DNA of 64,000 nucleotides, from contig OU015654.1 in assembly GCA_907165275.2 (NCBI GenBank), forward strand, positions 10,991,501 through 11,055,500, given 5' to 3'. The stretch is from Zygaena filipendulae. Its lineage: Eukaryota > Arthropoda > Insecta > Lepidoptera > Zygaenidae. The position numbers and the translations under genes were made by a program. Below are positions 12,501 through 24,000 of this stretch, piece by piece. Position 1 is the stretch's first letter. The number at the start of each line of letters is the position of its first letter. The notes beneath the pieces were generated by a model. The model worked only from the letters and a program-made list of their open reading frames with translations, had not been told where the DNA came from and did not search any database.

Positions 12501-15500
12501 ATTACTGCGTCTCAGGCAAGGAATGGTGTAGGTCATAGTCCGCTTAGCTAAGTTGCCAATCTTTAATATAGAAAACGATTAAAGATTGCCAACTTGGCTA
12601 AGAGGGCAGGGCTCATAGATTTAATGGTCCTGTTAGGACAGAAATATTCCCATTTTTTATATGTCCCGAGGCGATTTTATCGAGTATCTATGGAAGTAGA
12701 GCGTATAATATATACAACTTGTTAATGAATTAATTGAAAACTAGAAAGTAGTTTGCTCAGAATCAATTAGCAAATCGATCGCACCATGTTTTAATATAGG
12801 TTATATTTTTTCATTTTTACTAGCCCATGTCTAAATTATTTATTATACAATATTTGGCGCGTACGCCACCCGCAGCAAAAAAAATCGAACCGGTAGGCGC
12901 GAGCGTAGCTCTTGTAATTTCGTGGATAGGTCACCTCCAAACTAATGTTGAATAAATTTTAAAGTATAAATTTTTTCTACTTAATATATATTTTAATCAT
13001 ATTATTGTTTATTTTTTTAAATGGGGTGTATCAGGTTTTCAATTAATTCATTAACACGTTGTATATTGTTTTAATCCTGCAGTAAACAGTAGATAATGCC
13101 GGAAACTTGACATTCACACAACACGAGTACCTAATGCCTATGTCCCTCAACGATATCAAGTACAAGAAGTAGGTAGCAGTTATCGGTAATGATCAATAGA
13201 TAGAGTAGTTGTTGTATGCACTAATGATAACGATAGATGTAGGGTAAACAATTATTGCCGGTCGATGCATTTATCTTGCAACTATATCCGGTAAAGATTA
13301 TATATATATATACCTATCTAGTCTACTAGTAACTATCTACCTGTAGGTTGTAGCTTTACCTACAGGTAGCGTAGATAGTTTTGTGTTAGTACTAATTTGT
13401 ATCACGCCGTAATTATTTTATTAAGTTCACTTGATGCAGTCTGGCCCAGCGGTGGTGGTCCTAAATAGACTTTATTTTTCTATTTTTATTTTTATACTAA
13501 CACTAGTGTTAATAAAAAATTTGTACCTACTACCTACTAACTATCTGATATCTGGAGATATCTGGAGGACTATCTGAAATAAAATCCTTTTATTTTATTT
13601 ACAGTCAAGTTTCCTTAGCTCTCAAAGGATTTTCAAACTGTTTGAGACATCCATTAATGATTTTCCCTTAGTTCCTAATCTAGGTACCTTATTTATATTT
13701 ACATGTTTATAGGATTAGAAGGTACCTAAGTATAAAGTATTTAAGTTACTTATTAGATTTTTTTAATGAATCGTATTTTTTAAATAAAAACCTTACCCGA
13801 GCCAATAGCTTTAAAATCGGATGCGAAATCGCGAACACGCAAACATACAAGAGAAATACAGATGTCAGTAAAAATTATAAATACGAAGCAGGAGTTTGCA
13901 GCATAAAATGTAAAATATTAACTAACTTCATATGATTCTTAAATCAAGGGCCTCAAATCGTACCTAATGATTGGTTATTCAAATAGATTTAACAGGGGTC
14001 ATTTTCATTTCAGGTTCAACTGATTTAGCGGTGGCAGTGAAAAACACGGTTTTCATACAGGAATGTGTCCCTGAGAACCTCGACCTGAAAAAGAAGGTTT
14101 TCGAAAATCTTGATAAAGTGGTGGACGACAAAACCATCTTGTCAAGCTCGACTAGTACTACACTGCCGTCTTTGTTTTCCGAAAACTTGAAACATAGAGC
14201 TCAGGTAGGTAAAGCACAGATTATCACAATAATCCTTACTAGTATTATAAATGCGAAAGTGAGTTTGTTTGTTTGTTACGCTTTCACGCCTTAACGGCTC
14301 AACTGCACGTTGTCAGGGGTACAGAGAAGGACATAGGGCACTTTTTATCCCGGAATTCCCGTGGGAACTCCGAAATTACGGCGGGTGAAACCGGTACGTA
14401 TCTATATATTTTTGCATTCATAATTTTAGTTAGATTTATTGTATGTATTATGCGCATTCCTATATCTTACTTAAGTAATTGCGTATACTTTACAATGTAA
14501 CTCGAGTATGAAACTCACAAAAAACAAGTAGATGGGTATATCTAGCGGCCAGCGCTTTACGATAATATCCGAACTGCCGGACGGAACCGAGCATCTCGAT
14601 TTGTATGAACGCCTTTTCCTTGCGTGACGTGACGTTCTGCGAGTAACTCCTGCCGCAAGCTCGGCAGCTAGCTTTGTTTAAAAAACCGTCAGTCATAGGA
14701 TTGCTCCTCAGAGGTGCGAAACATTATCACATCTGAAGGTATAGGTATATAGATCTGAGCGTGACGGTCACCTGAGTTCAGCGCTTTTCCCCCATCCCAA
14801 AAGTGCCCAACGTGCCTAATGAAGTTTCCACAGCGTGACGGTCACGCCAGTTTGGGGTTTTTCCCCAGTCCAAAGGTGTCCAAGGTGCCTAAAGAAGTTT
14901 TAACTAAAAAAAAACTAATTATAATTCCAGGTAATCGTATCGCATCCGGTGAATCCACCGTACTACGTACCGCTGGTGGAGATTGTGCCTGCGCCGTGGA
15001 CCAAACCAGAAGTAGCGAAGAAGACCAGAGAGATCATGTTAGAGATCGGACAAGAGCCGGTGTCTTTGAGCAGGGAGATCGAAGGATTCGTGCTGAACCG
15101 CATACAGTCAGTACAACTCTAAATATACTTAGATGGCCAATCAACCTGGTTTAAACCCAGATGCTTGGGTTTAAACACCCGGTTTTCTTAAATACTTCAT
15201 TGCTATATTTTATGGGAGTTTTTGTCTATTGTGGGTTTTAATACCTACAAAACAATGGGTTAAAACCCGGTCGATTGTCCAACTTAATAAATATAAGTAA
15301 CTCAATATTAACAACGCGAAAATATACCTATTTGATCAACTTTCACGTCTCGACGGACCAACGGGTCGACGTGCTTTTTTACTTTCAATCTTCTATAACT
15401 GAGTACCACATTTCATCAGATCAGAAACGTACCAACCTGCATATTTAGCCTCTTTCTAATACCACCATAACACCACCTCCTATAAATATTCATAGCGTTA

Positions 15501-16676
15501 AAATATTTGATGATAAGTATATAATTTATGTACCTAGTAGGTAGGTGTTTGCCATCATACCACAAACGGTAATAAAGTTTATCTAATGAAAAACAAAACA
15601 AAATAATAATTTATTGCATTGACATAATAGGTAGACAATTTTAAACTCACCTCTTTTAATTAAAATTGAGAGTGAAATGCAAACTTTAATTTCAGATACG
15701 CGATACTCAACGAAGTGTGGAGGCTGGTGGATGCGAAGATAGTGGACGTTAAAGACATTGACAAAGTCATATCCGAGGGTCTCGGGATGAGATACGCTTT
15801 CCTTGGCTCCTTGGAAACCGCGCATCTCAACGCTGAGGGTATGAAGAGCTATATCGAAAGGTAATTTCTTTATACTAATACGGAATGCCAATTTATAAAT
15901 GCGAAAGTAACTGTTTGTTTGATAGCTGTTTACGTGTTAACTACTTAGCCGATCATCAAATTTTGCATAGACATTTCCAGGGGTACAGAACCAGTATCTA
16001 CATAGAGGAGTAATTTTATCCCGAAATTATCGCGGGTGAAAACAAAATTTTACATATTATTAAGCAGGAATCCTCGCGGGACCTGGGTAATTATCGCCAG
16101 GTAAACGGAGGGGAACAGCTAGTACCCAGTCTGTTGAACTAGATACCCATATTACAAGCTCAGGGCCCTTATTCACTATGACCATAACACGTCGTGTTAA
16201 GATAAGGCGCCACTTAAATAGCTTTTCCCTCGTGTTCAAGAAGTTTCACTTTAAAAAATACATTTACAACGTTTCTTTTGTCATAAAGAATATTAATTTC
16301 TTATATTTTTGCATCTGGAGCGTTTGGGATTATGTTTTTGGGACGCGCTATAAGGCCAAGGAATATTGTTGTTCAAAGTGAATAAGAGCCCTGATTAATT
16401 TGTGTTAATTTTGGACCGTGTCGCTTCGTGACAATCTCCAAGAATAATATTATTATAATTACCTACTATATTCTTAGGTATGGCGAAACTATTTACAACG
16501 TCAGCAAGACCATGGGCGATATACCGAGGATGACGCAGAGTGCCAGCGCGGACACGATATGCGAGCAACTGAACCAAATGGTGCCCTTAGACCAGCTCCC
16601 TGAGAGACGCGCGTGGAGGGACGCGTGCCTCACGCGTCTGTCCATACTCAAGAAGGAAATGAATCAGAACAAGTAA
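8664..16676 (+). CDS. CRYL1: Lambda-crystallin / L-gulonate 3-dehydrogenase homologue
   Basis: Complete gene, six coding exons: 8664-8707, 11467-11654, 14014-14204, 14931-15106, 15696-15860, 16478-16676. All have GT-AG borders and phases sum to 320 codons plus stop, against about 319 in vertebrate CRYL1. The fold is that of the 3-hydroxyacyl-CoA dehydrogenase family. An N-terminal Rossmann motif G14-S-G16-L-I-G19 is followed by acidic D37, which favours NAD over NADP. An SSSTST-like stretch comes before the catalytic segment [13 protein letters not shown] (His146, Glu158), then GFVLNR (Asn197). The C-terminal helical domain has GLGMRYAF and HLNAEGM. The family enzyme oxidises L-gulonate to 3-dehydro-L-gulonate in the cytosol (uronate/pentose pathway); the insect substrate is inferred. 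Introns 1-5 hold MITEs, Helitron-like copies and a long (TTA)n; none touches an exon. It converges with the SLC17 gene. Confidence 0.97.
9487..9573. repeat. (TTA)n microsatellite
   Basis: About 29 near-perfect TTA/ATT units in CRYL1 intron 1. Confidence 0.95.
10331..10528 (-). mobile_element. Helitron-like element, diverged
   Basis: CTAG at 10331-10334, degraded hairpin (TCTCACGGTTTCACCCGC) and family body in CRYL1 intron 1. Confidence 0.55.
11700..11852. mobile_element. MITE with AGGCCTTTTGCA-type ends
   Basis: Left GCCTTTTTCATATTATAAG and right GTGCAAAAGGC are inverted partners. The body (AAATTTTCTTGTC, CAGTCGCTTTGATTG) recurs in the 34.0-34.5 kb cluster. It lies just inside CRYL1 intron 2. 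Confidence 0.6.
12544..12601. repeat. 24 bp-arm hairpin in CRYL1 intron 2
   Basis: Arms 12544-12567 and 12578-12601 pair with two mismatches around a 10-base loop. Confidence 0.6.
12714..13062. mobile_element. MITE with ACAACTTGTTAATGAATTAA ends, copy 1
   Basis: Left ACAACTTGTTAATGAATTAA and right TTAATTCATTAACACGTTGT are inverted partners. A second copy is at 60648-60904. Flanks are AT-only and compatible with a TA duplication. Confidence 0.7.
13331..13380. repeat. Inverted repeat in CRYL1 intron 2
   Basis: AACTATCTACCTGTAGGT (13331-13348) pairs with 13358-13380, interrupted by a few extra bases. Confidence 0.5.
14233..14395 (+). mobile_element. Helitron-like element, 3' end truncated
   Basis: Starts TCCTTACTAGTATTATAAAT, carries the family body and reaches GGGTGAAACCGG, but the CTAG end is missing. 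It begins 28 bases after CRYL1 exon 3. Confidence 0.65.
14758..14900 (+). repeat. Two direct repeats of about 70 bp before CRYL1 exon 4
   Basis: Copies 14758-14827 and 14832-14900 both start AGCGTGACGGTCAC and end GTGCCTAA.GAAGTTT, with moderate divergence between. They end 30 bases before the exon 4 acceptor. Confidence 0.7.
15868..16122 (+). mobile_element. Helitron-like element, diverged
   Basis: Family body plus GGGGAACAGCTAG end (CTAG 16119-16122). It begins about eight bases after the CRYL1 exon 5 donor. Confidence 0.55.
16161..16393. mobile_element. MITE with CAGGGCCCTTATTCACT ends
   Basis: Left CAGGGCCCTTATTCACT and right AGTGAATAAGAGCCCTG are near-perfect inverted repeats bounding 233 bp in CRYL1 intron 5. 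Confidence 0.75.
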
Positions 16677-16880
16677 ACTGGAGTGCCATGGACTAACGTT
16701 TTTATGTGTAGCTGTTGAATTGTATAATTCGCCCGTTGAACTAACTGACACTGGCATAAATAGTGCGTCTACTTATTCTAGGCGCCTTTTGCCACATTTA
16801 AAAAAGAGACGGCCGTCATTTTTGTTTAATACCGAGCTAACAGGTTTAGCAGCTGTTTATGTACCTACCTAATTCCAATG

Positions 16881-16886
16881 AATAAA
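16881..16886 (+). terminator. Probable polyadenylation signal of CRYL1
   Basis: AATAAA about 205 bases after the CRYL1 stop. A second candidate lies at 17630-17635. Use of either is inferred. Confidence 0.45.
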
Positions 16887-17068
16887 GGAGGCCTAATTCA
16901 CAATTTCGCGAGCACTCCGATGTGATATTTTGGCTATGGAAATGAAACGAAATAACTTAATTCCATAGCCAAACAAACAAAATATAGACAAACTACAATT
17001 TGCGACCTTATTAAGTGAAAAATCTCAATAGTCACAATATCTGTAGGCAGAGAGAAGGTAATCCTGTA

Positions 17069-17110
17069 GGCACTATTTGGCTCTGTGTCTAGACAGAGCC
17101 AAATAGTGCC
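17069..17110. repeat. Perfect 18 bp stem, 6 base loop hairpin
   Basis: Arms 17069-17086 and 17093-17110 are exact inverted copies around GTCTAG. It lies between the CRYL1 and SLC17 3' ends and could fall in a long CRYL1 3' UTR. Confidence 0.7.
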
Positions 17111-18004
17111 AGAGTCAAATGGTAGGTATATTTACGATGCGCAAACGCATCCTTTGTCCTTGGTATTATCAGCCCGGTGTCACTCCATACAGATGAACTG
17201 GTTCAAGTACTTTCCCACAAGTAAAAACGGCCGGCTTGTACGACACATGACGTGTGCGTGCTCGTAAGTTTGATAGCCAGCTGGCAGTAAACGTCAGCTG
17301 TCAGTGAAACTAACCAAACTTTCGCGGGGTATGAGGCATGAAATTGGTGGGAGGTGGAGAGCAAAGATAATTATAATCTGTACGTTTGTGGAGTGTCGTT
17401 TTTTTACATAGTAATATTTTGTATTCTTTGGTATTATACAAAATCAGCGTCGTGGGACTACCTAGTTCCACGGCATATTATGTGAGTGGTAGCCATTTTG
17501 GTGGGTACTTTACAAAAGTGTTTTATATTTGTAACAATTAAATTTCTATTCTATTCGTTAGTCAACGGCCGAATTATATGTAGAATATGTCGACGAACTA
17601 ATAACTTTGTACTTTATTGAACTATTACAAATAAAAGTTGTTGAAAATTGAGGTTTTATTTTCGTTTGGGTACACGTCGACTTGGATTTTTAGTATGCTA
17701 ATAAATAAAAAAACAACTACAAAATATTTTTTACAAACAAATATAATCATGTCACATTATAGACTCTGAGATTCTTTATCAATAGGTACTTAAGTACATA
17801 CTAAGTAAAGTAAAACTTTAAGCATGTGATGATCAATTGAAAATAAGTGAAAAAAATAATTAAAAAGTGTTGGACGGATGCAAAAAACAGAAGGCGTTTT
17901 AATAGTTTTTGAATATTTCATCAATATTGCGGCAGAATGAAAGTGGCATTGAGCTTTCTATTATTTTGATATCCATATTCTAATTATATAATCACTTGAT
18001 TATG
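17111..18004. other. Spacer between convergent CRYL1 and SLC17 genes
   Basis: No coding segment. On the minus strand AATAAA (plus 17655-17660) could serve the SLC17 gene, and on the plus strand AATAAA at 17630-17635 could be a distal CRYL1 signal, so the two transcripts may overlap or nearly touch. Confidence 0.35.
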
Positions 18005-21000
18005 TCAACTATTAATAAGGTTCATATCGTTGTCACAGTCCACGACCCACTTCTGTTTCTCGGCAGAGCAGAAAATTCCGTAAACTATCGCACCAAAAAC
18101 ATATATGGCGCTGGATATCATGAAAACTATCCGCCACTGCTCCGCTGTCTGCAATAGATAAATACGAGTCGTATTATTAATAACATAAATAAACTTATAC
18201 GTAGGTCTTAATTGCTAGTGAAATTAGGACAAATATAGGGGAACGTGTTAAACTTAATATAGATATTGGGTTTAACGTTATAAGGAGGAAAGATTTGTAT
18301 TTTTGTTGAGATTGAACTCAAAAAACACTGGACCGATTACAAAAGTTCTTTCAACATTAGAATGCTATATTATCCCTTCAGTAATAAGCTGGACGACTGT
18401 CCCCGCTAGATAAAAAATCCCTAGCTGCGCAATAGTAGATTATGCTCCTAGGGAGTAAAGCAATGTCTTACGTCACAGGCGGCATATTGGACCCTGAGCG
18501 CAAGGAGAGACTTTAGAGTAAACCCCCGTAAACTCCTGAGTGAAGCGGGGGTTTAAGCCGCCCTTGGCGAAGACGGGCTTTATCCTCGAGGTGAGGTACC
18601 TACTCTAGGTACTTTTCATACCTACTATGAGACAAACCCTCTTTACACAGGCATTGTATTGTATCGAACTGGCCACCACAGGCAGATCACATAAAAAGAA
18701 AAAATGTTGTGAGTTTTCTTACAAATTTTAACGTTCCAAACTCAAATCACTTTACTCCCTGAGGTGTTTCATACATTTTTTACTCCCTTGGGAGATTCTT
18801 ACAACATTACCTCCCTTAGGAGATTCATTCATCATTACGTCCCTCGGGATGTAATGCCTTGCTTTACGTCGAGATTGTGTGATATTTAATTGGACACTGT
18901 CGAGCAGGTGGTATAAAAAAGTCAATACGTGTCACCTTGTCCGCGACCACGGCGCCGGCCAGCGCCGGGCCCGCGACGCCCGGCAGCGTGGCGAACGTGT
19001 TCGACACCGCCATGAGCGCGCTCGCGTGCCGCGGCGCTACGTCCAGGTGGTTCACGCTGGCAATGCAATAAAGGGCCATCGATAAAGTACGTCACACTGT
19101 TTTCGTGATTTTCAACTAATTAAGTTGCATCTCATTAAATGCCAATTAACGTTAATTTACTGAACGTCTCTGATTGCGGCAGTTTTTTTTTAAATCTATA
19201 CTTAACTAAGTAATCGTTAAAGTCAATTCTGAGTGCGACCGTTGGATGTGTATGAGAGATTTTGTAATATGACGTCACGAAACTGAGGACCCTCCCACCC
19301 CTTGTCACACAATGTCACACTTTGGCGACCCGCTCTCTAGTAATTAAATCCGTCATAGTAACTAAAAATTAAAAATATATTGTATGCCTCATAGGCAAAA
19401 CATAATGGACCTATTTATATCAATTTAGAATACCGTACCTAAGTTCACAGTAAAATAATTTGAATTTGAATAAATACATGACCAACATCCAGACTCTAAA
19501 CACAATAGGTAAACCTTGATGCGGAGATCGGAGCCGCGACATCTTGACGTAGCATTCAAGTGCGCTAACTACCTATCTTCGTTGTAAGCGATTTCTTTTT
19601 AAATATAAAATCTTAGAAACTTTTTTTGCGAACGCCACTAAATAGACCATGAATAAAAACGAAAAAATAAAATTAAAATAATTTAGTCACCTAAAACCCG
19701 CCCACGCGAAGCCGCCCAAGCCGACGCCGACGGTGAGGAACACCACGCACGTTGTAGCGGACTCGGCATTGGCCGCCGCCGTCATGAACACGGCCTGCCA
19801 GACATTTGTTACCAGCCATAAATAATATAGAAGAGACAAATACTCTCTATACTATGGATTTTCCACACAAATGGTATATTTAGCCAGACACTATAACACA
19901 CCTCAGGGACTATTAATATCGGAGTGAAAAGTAGGTATTCTATTTCGCGTTTAATCCCTTTATTGTTATTTCCTATCAGTGAAGGAATTTTAAGGAACCG
20001 GTCCGGTGGTTCCAGAGATTATCAAACTTGCGAATTTTGATTCTTCATACAGTTTATACTGCAAATTGTAATAAAAACGGTAAAAATTGCAAAATCATAT
20101 TCGAAGCTCTCGGCGGACGGAAGCAATACCGTCAGTCATACTAAATCAGAGCCCAAGTTACTGCGTAGTGATTTTAAAATTGGACTGCGTAGAGTATTAT
20201 TATTTATTACTAGCTGCGCCCCGCGGTGTCACCCGCGTGAGTTCCGGAGTTCCCGCGGGAATTCCGGGACGAAAAATAGATAGTAGCCGATTCTCAGGCT
20301 TACTGAATATGCATAAAAAATTTCATGAGAAGCGGTCAAGCCGTTTCGGAGGAGTATGGGAACGAACATTGTGACACGAGAATTTTATATATTAAATACA
20401 GAATGTCTTGGATACAGGGTGTAAGATTAAATGAAGAACGTATTGAAAGAACACACATCGACAATAAGGGTCAATAAGGGTCAAATGCATTGAATATGGC
20501 CCTCGTTTAAAATTACTCCCTGTATAAAATTATAAATTATTACCTGTGACAGAAACGCTCCACAAGTGAACACTTTTCTAATATTAGTTCTAGATAAGGT
20601 TCCTTTTGTCAGCAAAACGTCCGCCGAATGTCCAGCCACTTGTAATACAAGGGCCATGGCTAAGTAGGGTATGGACGATAGCCAGCCAGTGCTGTTCATG
20701 TCGAATTTATATACATCTGCAATGAAAAATTAGCTTATTGAGATAGAGTAAAAAAGAAAAAAGAGAGTCGAGATTTGAAAAAAAAAAAAAAAAACAACAT
20801 TCAGACGAATGGAAAGAGAGTCGAGATTTGAAAAAAAAAAAAACAACATTCAGACGAATGGAGAACCTCCTCCTTTATGGGAAATCGGTTAAAAAAAACG
20901 AAACGCACTACTAATCTGTGTCAAGGAAACTTTTGGCAGCATTTGAGCAAAACGGACGTCTATTTTATTTATTTGTTTTACAAATTAGTTTATCGTGGTT

Positions 21001-24000
21001 AATATTGTGTAAACGTGGTGAAATTTGCATAATAGTGATCCATTATTGATGAACAGTGTGTGGAAACAGTAAAATAAGATGAAACGTGGTGTTTGCTGGG
21101 AGGTTATCGTATTTACTATATACCTTCCTAGTCATCCCATTAAGGTCCGGCGGTGAAGGATTGCTTCCGGAAGTACCGTTAAAGCATCGAAATGCATCTC
21201 AACAATGCATTTCGTTCGATGTAAATAACTTCATAAGAAGAAAATACAACTGAATTGGCTGTATAGACTAAGTTTCCTTTGCCTTGCCCAAAAGGGGTAA
21301 ACTTTACGAATATTTTCTCAATGACGCCAAATTTAGGCATCTTTTAAAAAAATTAAATACCTTTCATGAATGTGGGTAGAAAGGTCATGAGCGTATAGAA
21401 GCCCCAGTTCTCACTGCAGTGGGCCACCACTATCGCCCAAACTGGAGCCGAGCTCAACATGGCGCCCCACGGGTGACCAATTTCCGACGTTTCTCTCGTA
21501 CTTGTGCCTCGCGTATTCTAAAACAAAGTATTGCAAAAGTCAGCTACTACTTTGACCATTGAACTTGGAACACACACGCACACCACCAGACGCAAGCACA
21601 TACGTACGCACGCACGCACGCGCACACACACACATACAAGCACACGCATGCACGCCACGCTCTTCCACTCAAGGTAGATGATTTAGGTTCATATTTAGAG
21701 AGCCAGTCTCAAGATATTACCTACCTGTCTCGCTCATTGCGCTGGAAAATGAAGAAGACAAACCAACAATTTATTATTAATACTGGCCTAGAACATCAAA
21801 ACACTCGAACATACCAAAGTTCACATTTGCAGTGTTAGTAGTATAAAAAAAAATACCTGAATATATTTAAGTTCTGTCGATGTGATGTGAGGATCCATTT
21901 CGGGAGATTCTTTGATTGTGATCCACCATAACGCGGTCCATATTAATCCTATAACACCTAAAAGAATAGATAACATAATTTTTATTTACGAGCGTAACTT
22001 AGTTTTATCATTATGGACAAAATGAAAGACAAGATTTCATGATGATCCGTCGTATACTATTAATACAGAATAACAATGAGTACGTCTCATATGTGATTAT
22101 TGTATGCATTCCCTTACGCCACCGTAACTACTCATTTGCCTACGTATGCGTGTGTGCGCTATGCGTGAATGTACGCGTCAGCATCAAAAATATGTAAAAA
22201 CTTTTTTTTAATCGTTGAACTTTACAACTATCACAATAAAATTCAACCACTTTGCCACTTTCGTAATTTGATGGTGACTGTACCTCCCCCTCCATGAAAT
22301 TGGCAGAAAGATTTATTTCCCAGTCGAGTTTCAAATGTCCCAAGATCTCACCAAAGACGTAGAATATCCCGGACCATCCAGCGTAGGTGGCCAGCATGGA
22401 GCTCAGCGGCATCGAGACGACATTGCCGGCGTAGCTGCCGCTGAAGGCGAGCGACGCGAGCCGAGCGCGCTCCCCGCTCGGCGCCCAGCGGGACCACACC
22501 GCATGGATGCTGGGGTACGTCACACCCTAAATAACCGTAAAATAATAAAAAATTGGTATTGCTGTTTCTGAAGAAATAAAAAACAGGGCATGTACAAAGT
22601 ATACAAGGGAATCAGAGAATTATTATGTGGAACTAATGGGTTTAGAACGGCATTCATGATTCAGCGCACACTGAGGCGTGGAACTAAGAAAATGGTAGAA
22701 CAACAGCTGAAGATCACGTGGTCTTTTGGCGGGAACGAAACGCGTCGCTCCATGTTTTTGTGCTCAAATTTCGAACAGAAATTTGAATGAAACTCTCGCT
22801 CTGTGTGTAGTATATCTATGCAGAGAACATTCCCTTTTTGGAAGTCATTTAAAAAAGCAAAGTACCTACCTACCATTCGGAGAATTTCCTGAATTTATTC
22901 AACTTCCTAATATTCCCATGCGAATATTCCTTGACAAAATATACGTAATTATGTGAAGGTGATAGAATTTCCGAAAAATGTTAGACAGTATAGTACCTCA
23001 AACAGCCCTTCAATGACCCTGACAGCAACCAATAGACTTGTGCTCGTGCGGGCTAGCGGTGGTGTGAGAAGGGTGAACAGCGACGTCGCTCCTATGCCTA
23101 CTCCGAAGATCCTACAAAATATTTTACATTTTGAATTTGGTACATAATTTGGTATATTCAGTACATAAGTGGGTACGTACCTACTAACAAAAAACAGGTA
23201 CCTATATTAATATTAGATACCAACTGTCCTCCGCGGTTTCAAGCGCGGTGATTTAGAGTTCCCGCGGGAATCCCGGTATAAAAAGTACCCTATGTCTTTC
23301 TCTGTACTCCTGACGTGTATGCAATATGTAATGGTGATCAGTTCAGCCGTTCACGCGTGATGCCGTGACGAAGGGAAATAGGGATTAATTTTTAATATTA
23401 TATTTAGATATTAGTTGTCTGGTGGTAGTAGGTTCTGCACAGATAGCAAAGAACAAGCTCTGCTTAGTTTAGAGCCAGGTGGTGCTGTGTGATAACACCT
23501 AAACACAGTGGTGTAGCGTAGGTAACTAGTGCACCCGGTGCGGATCCCTTTGCCGCTCCCTTATTTATGCAATTGATTATCCTGCTAATATTATAAACAC
23601 GAAAGTTTTTAAGAATGTATAGATGGATGGATTGATGGATGGATGGGTGTTTGTTACTCTTTCACGCAAAAACTACTGGATGGATTTAAATGAAACTTGA
23701 TAATAATATAGCTTATACATCAGATTAGCACATAGGGTACTTTTTATCCCGGAATTCCCGCGTGATCTCTGAAATTAAACGCGGGTGAAACCGCGGGGCA
23801 AAACTAGTTATAAATAAATTGGGGCATGGTAAAAAGAATAGCTACTCTTATGAATAACACTAACCTAAAAAGTGAAAATTACATTAAAACATCTATGTAA
23901 AAAAACGAGTATCCATAAACCTGGATACAGTACAAGAACAAAAAAAATGACAAAAAAAACGTTGAAGGAAATCAACTTTGTTTATTTTTCTTTTTACATG

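Noticed and set aside
13436..13470. Possible tRNA (GGCCCAGCGGTGG)
   Set aside because: No acceptor stem, no T-arm GGTTCRA box and no foldable cloverleaf around it.
14819..15154. 111-codon open frame overlapping CRYL1 exon 4
   Set aside because: It is in another frame from the conserved dehydrogenase reading, which has correct splice borders.
22590..22956. Overlapping short frames on both strands between SLC17 exons
   Set aside because: They lie in an intron whose neighbouring exons splice in phase, and no product is recognisable.
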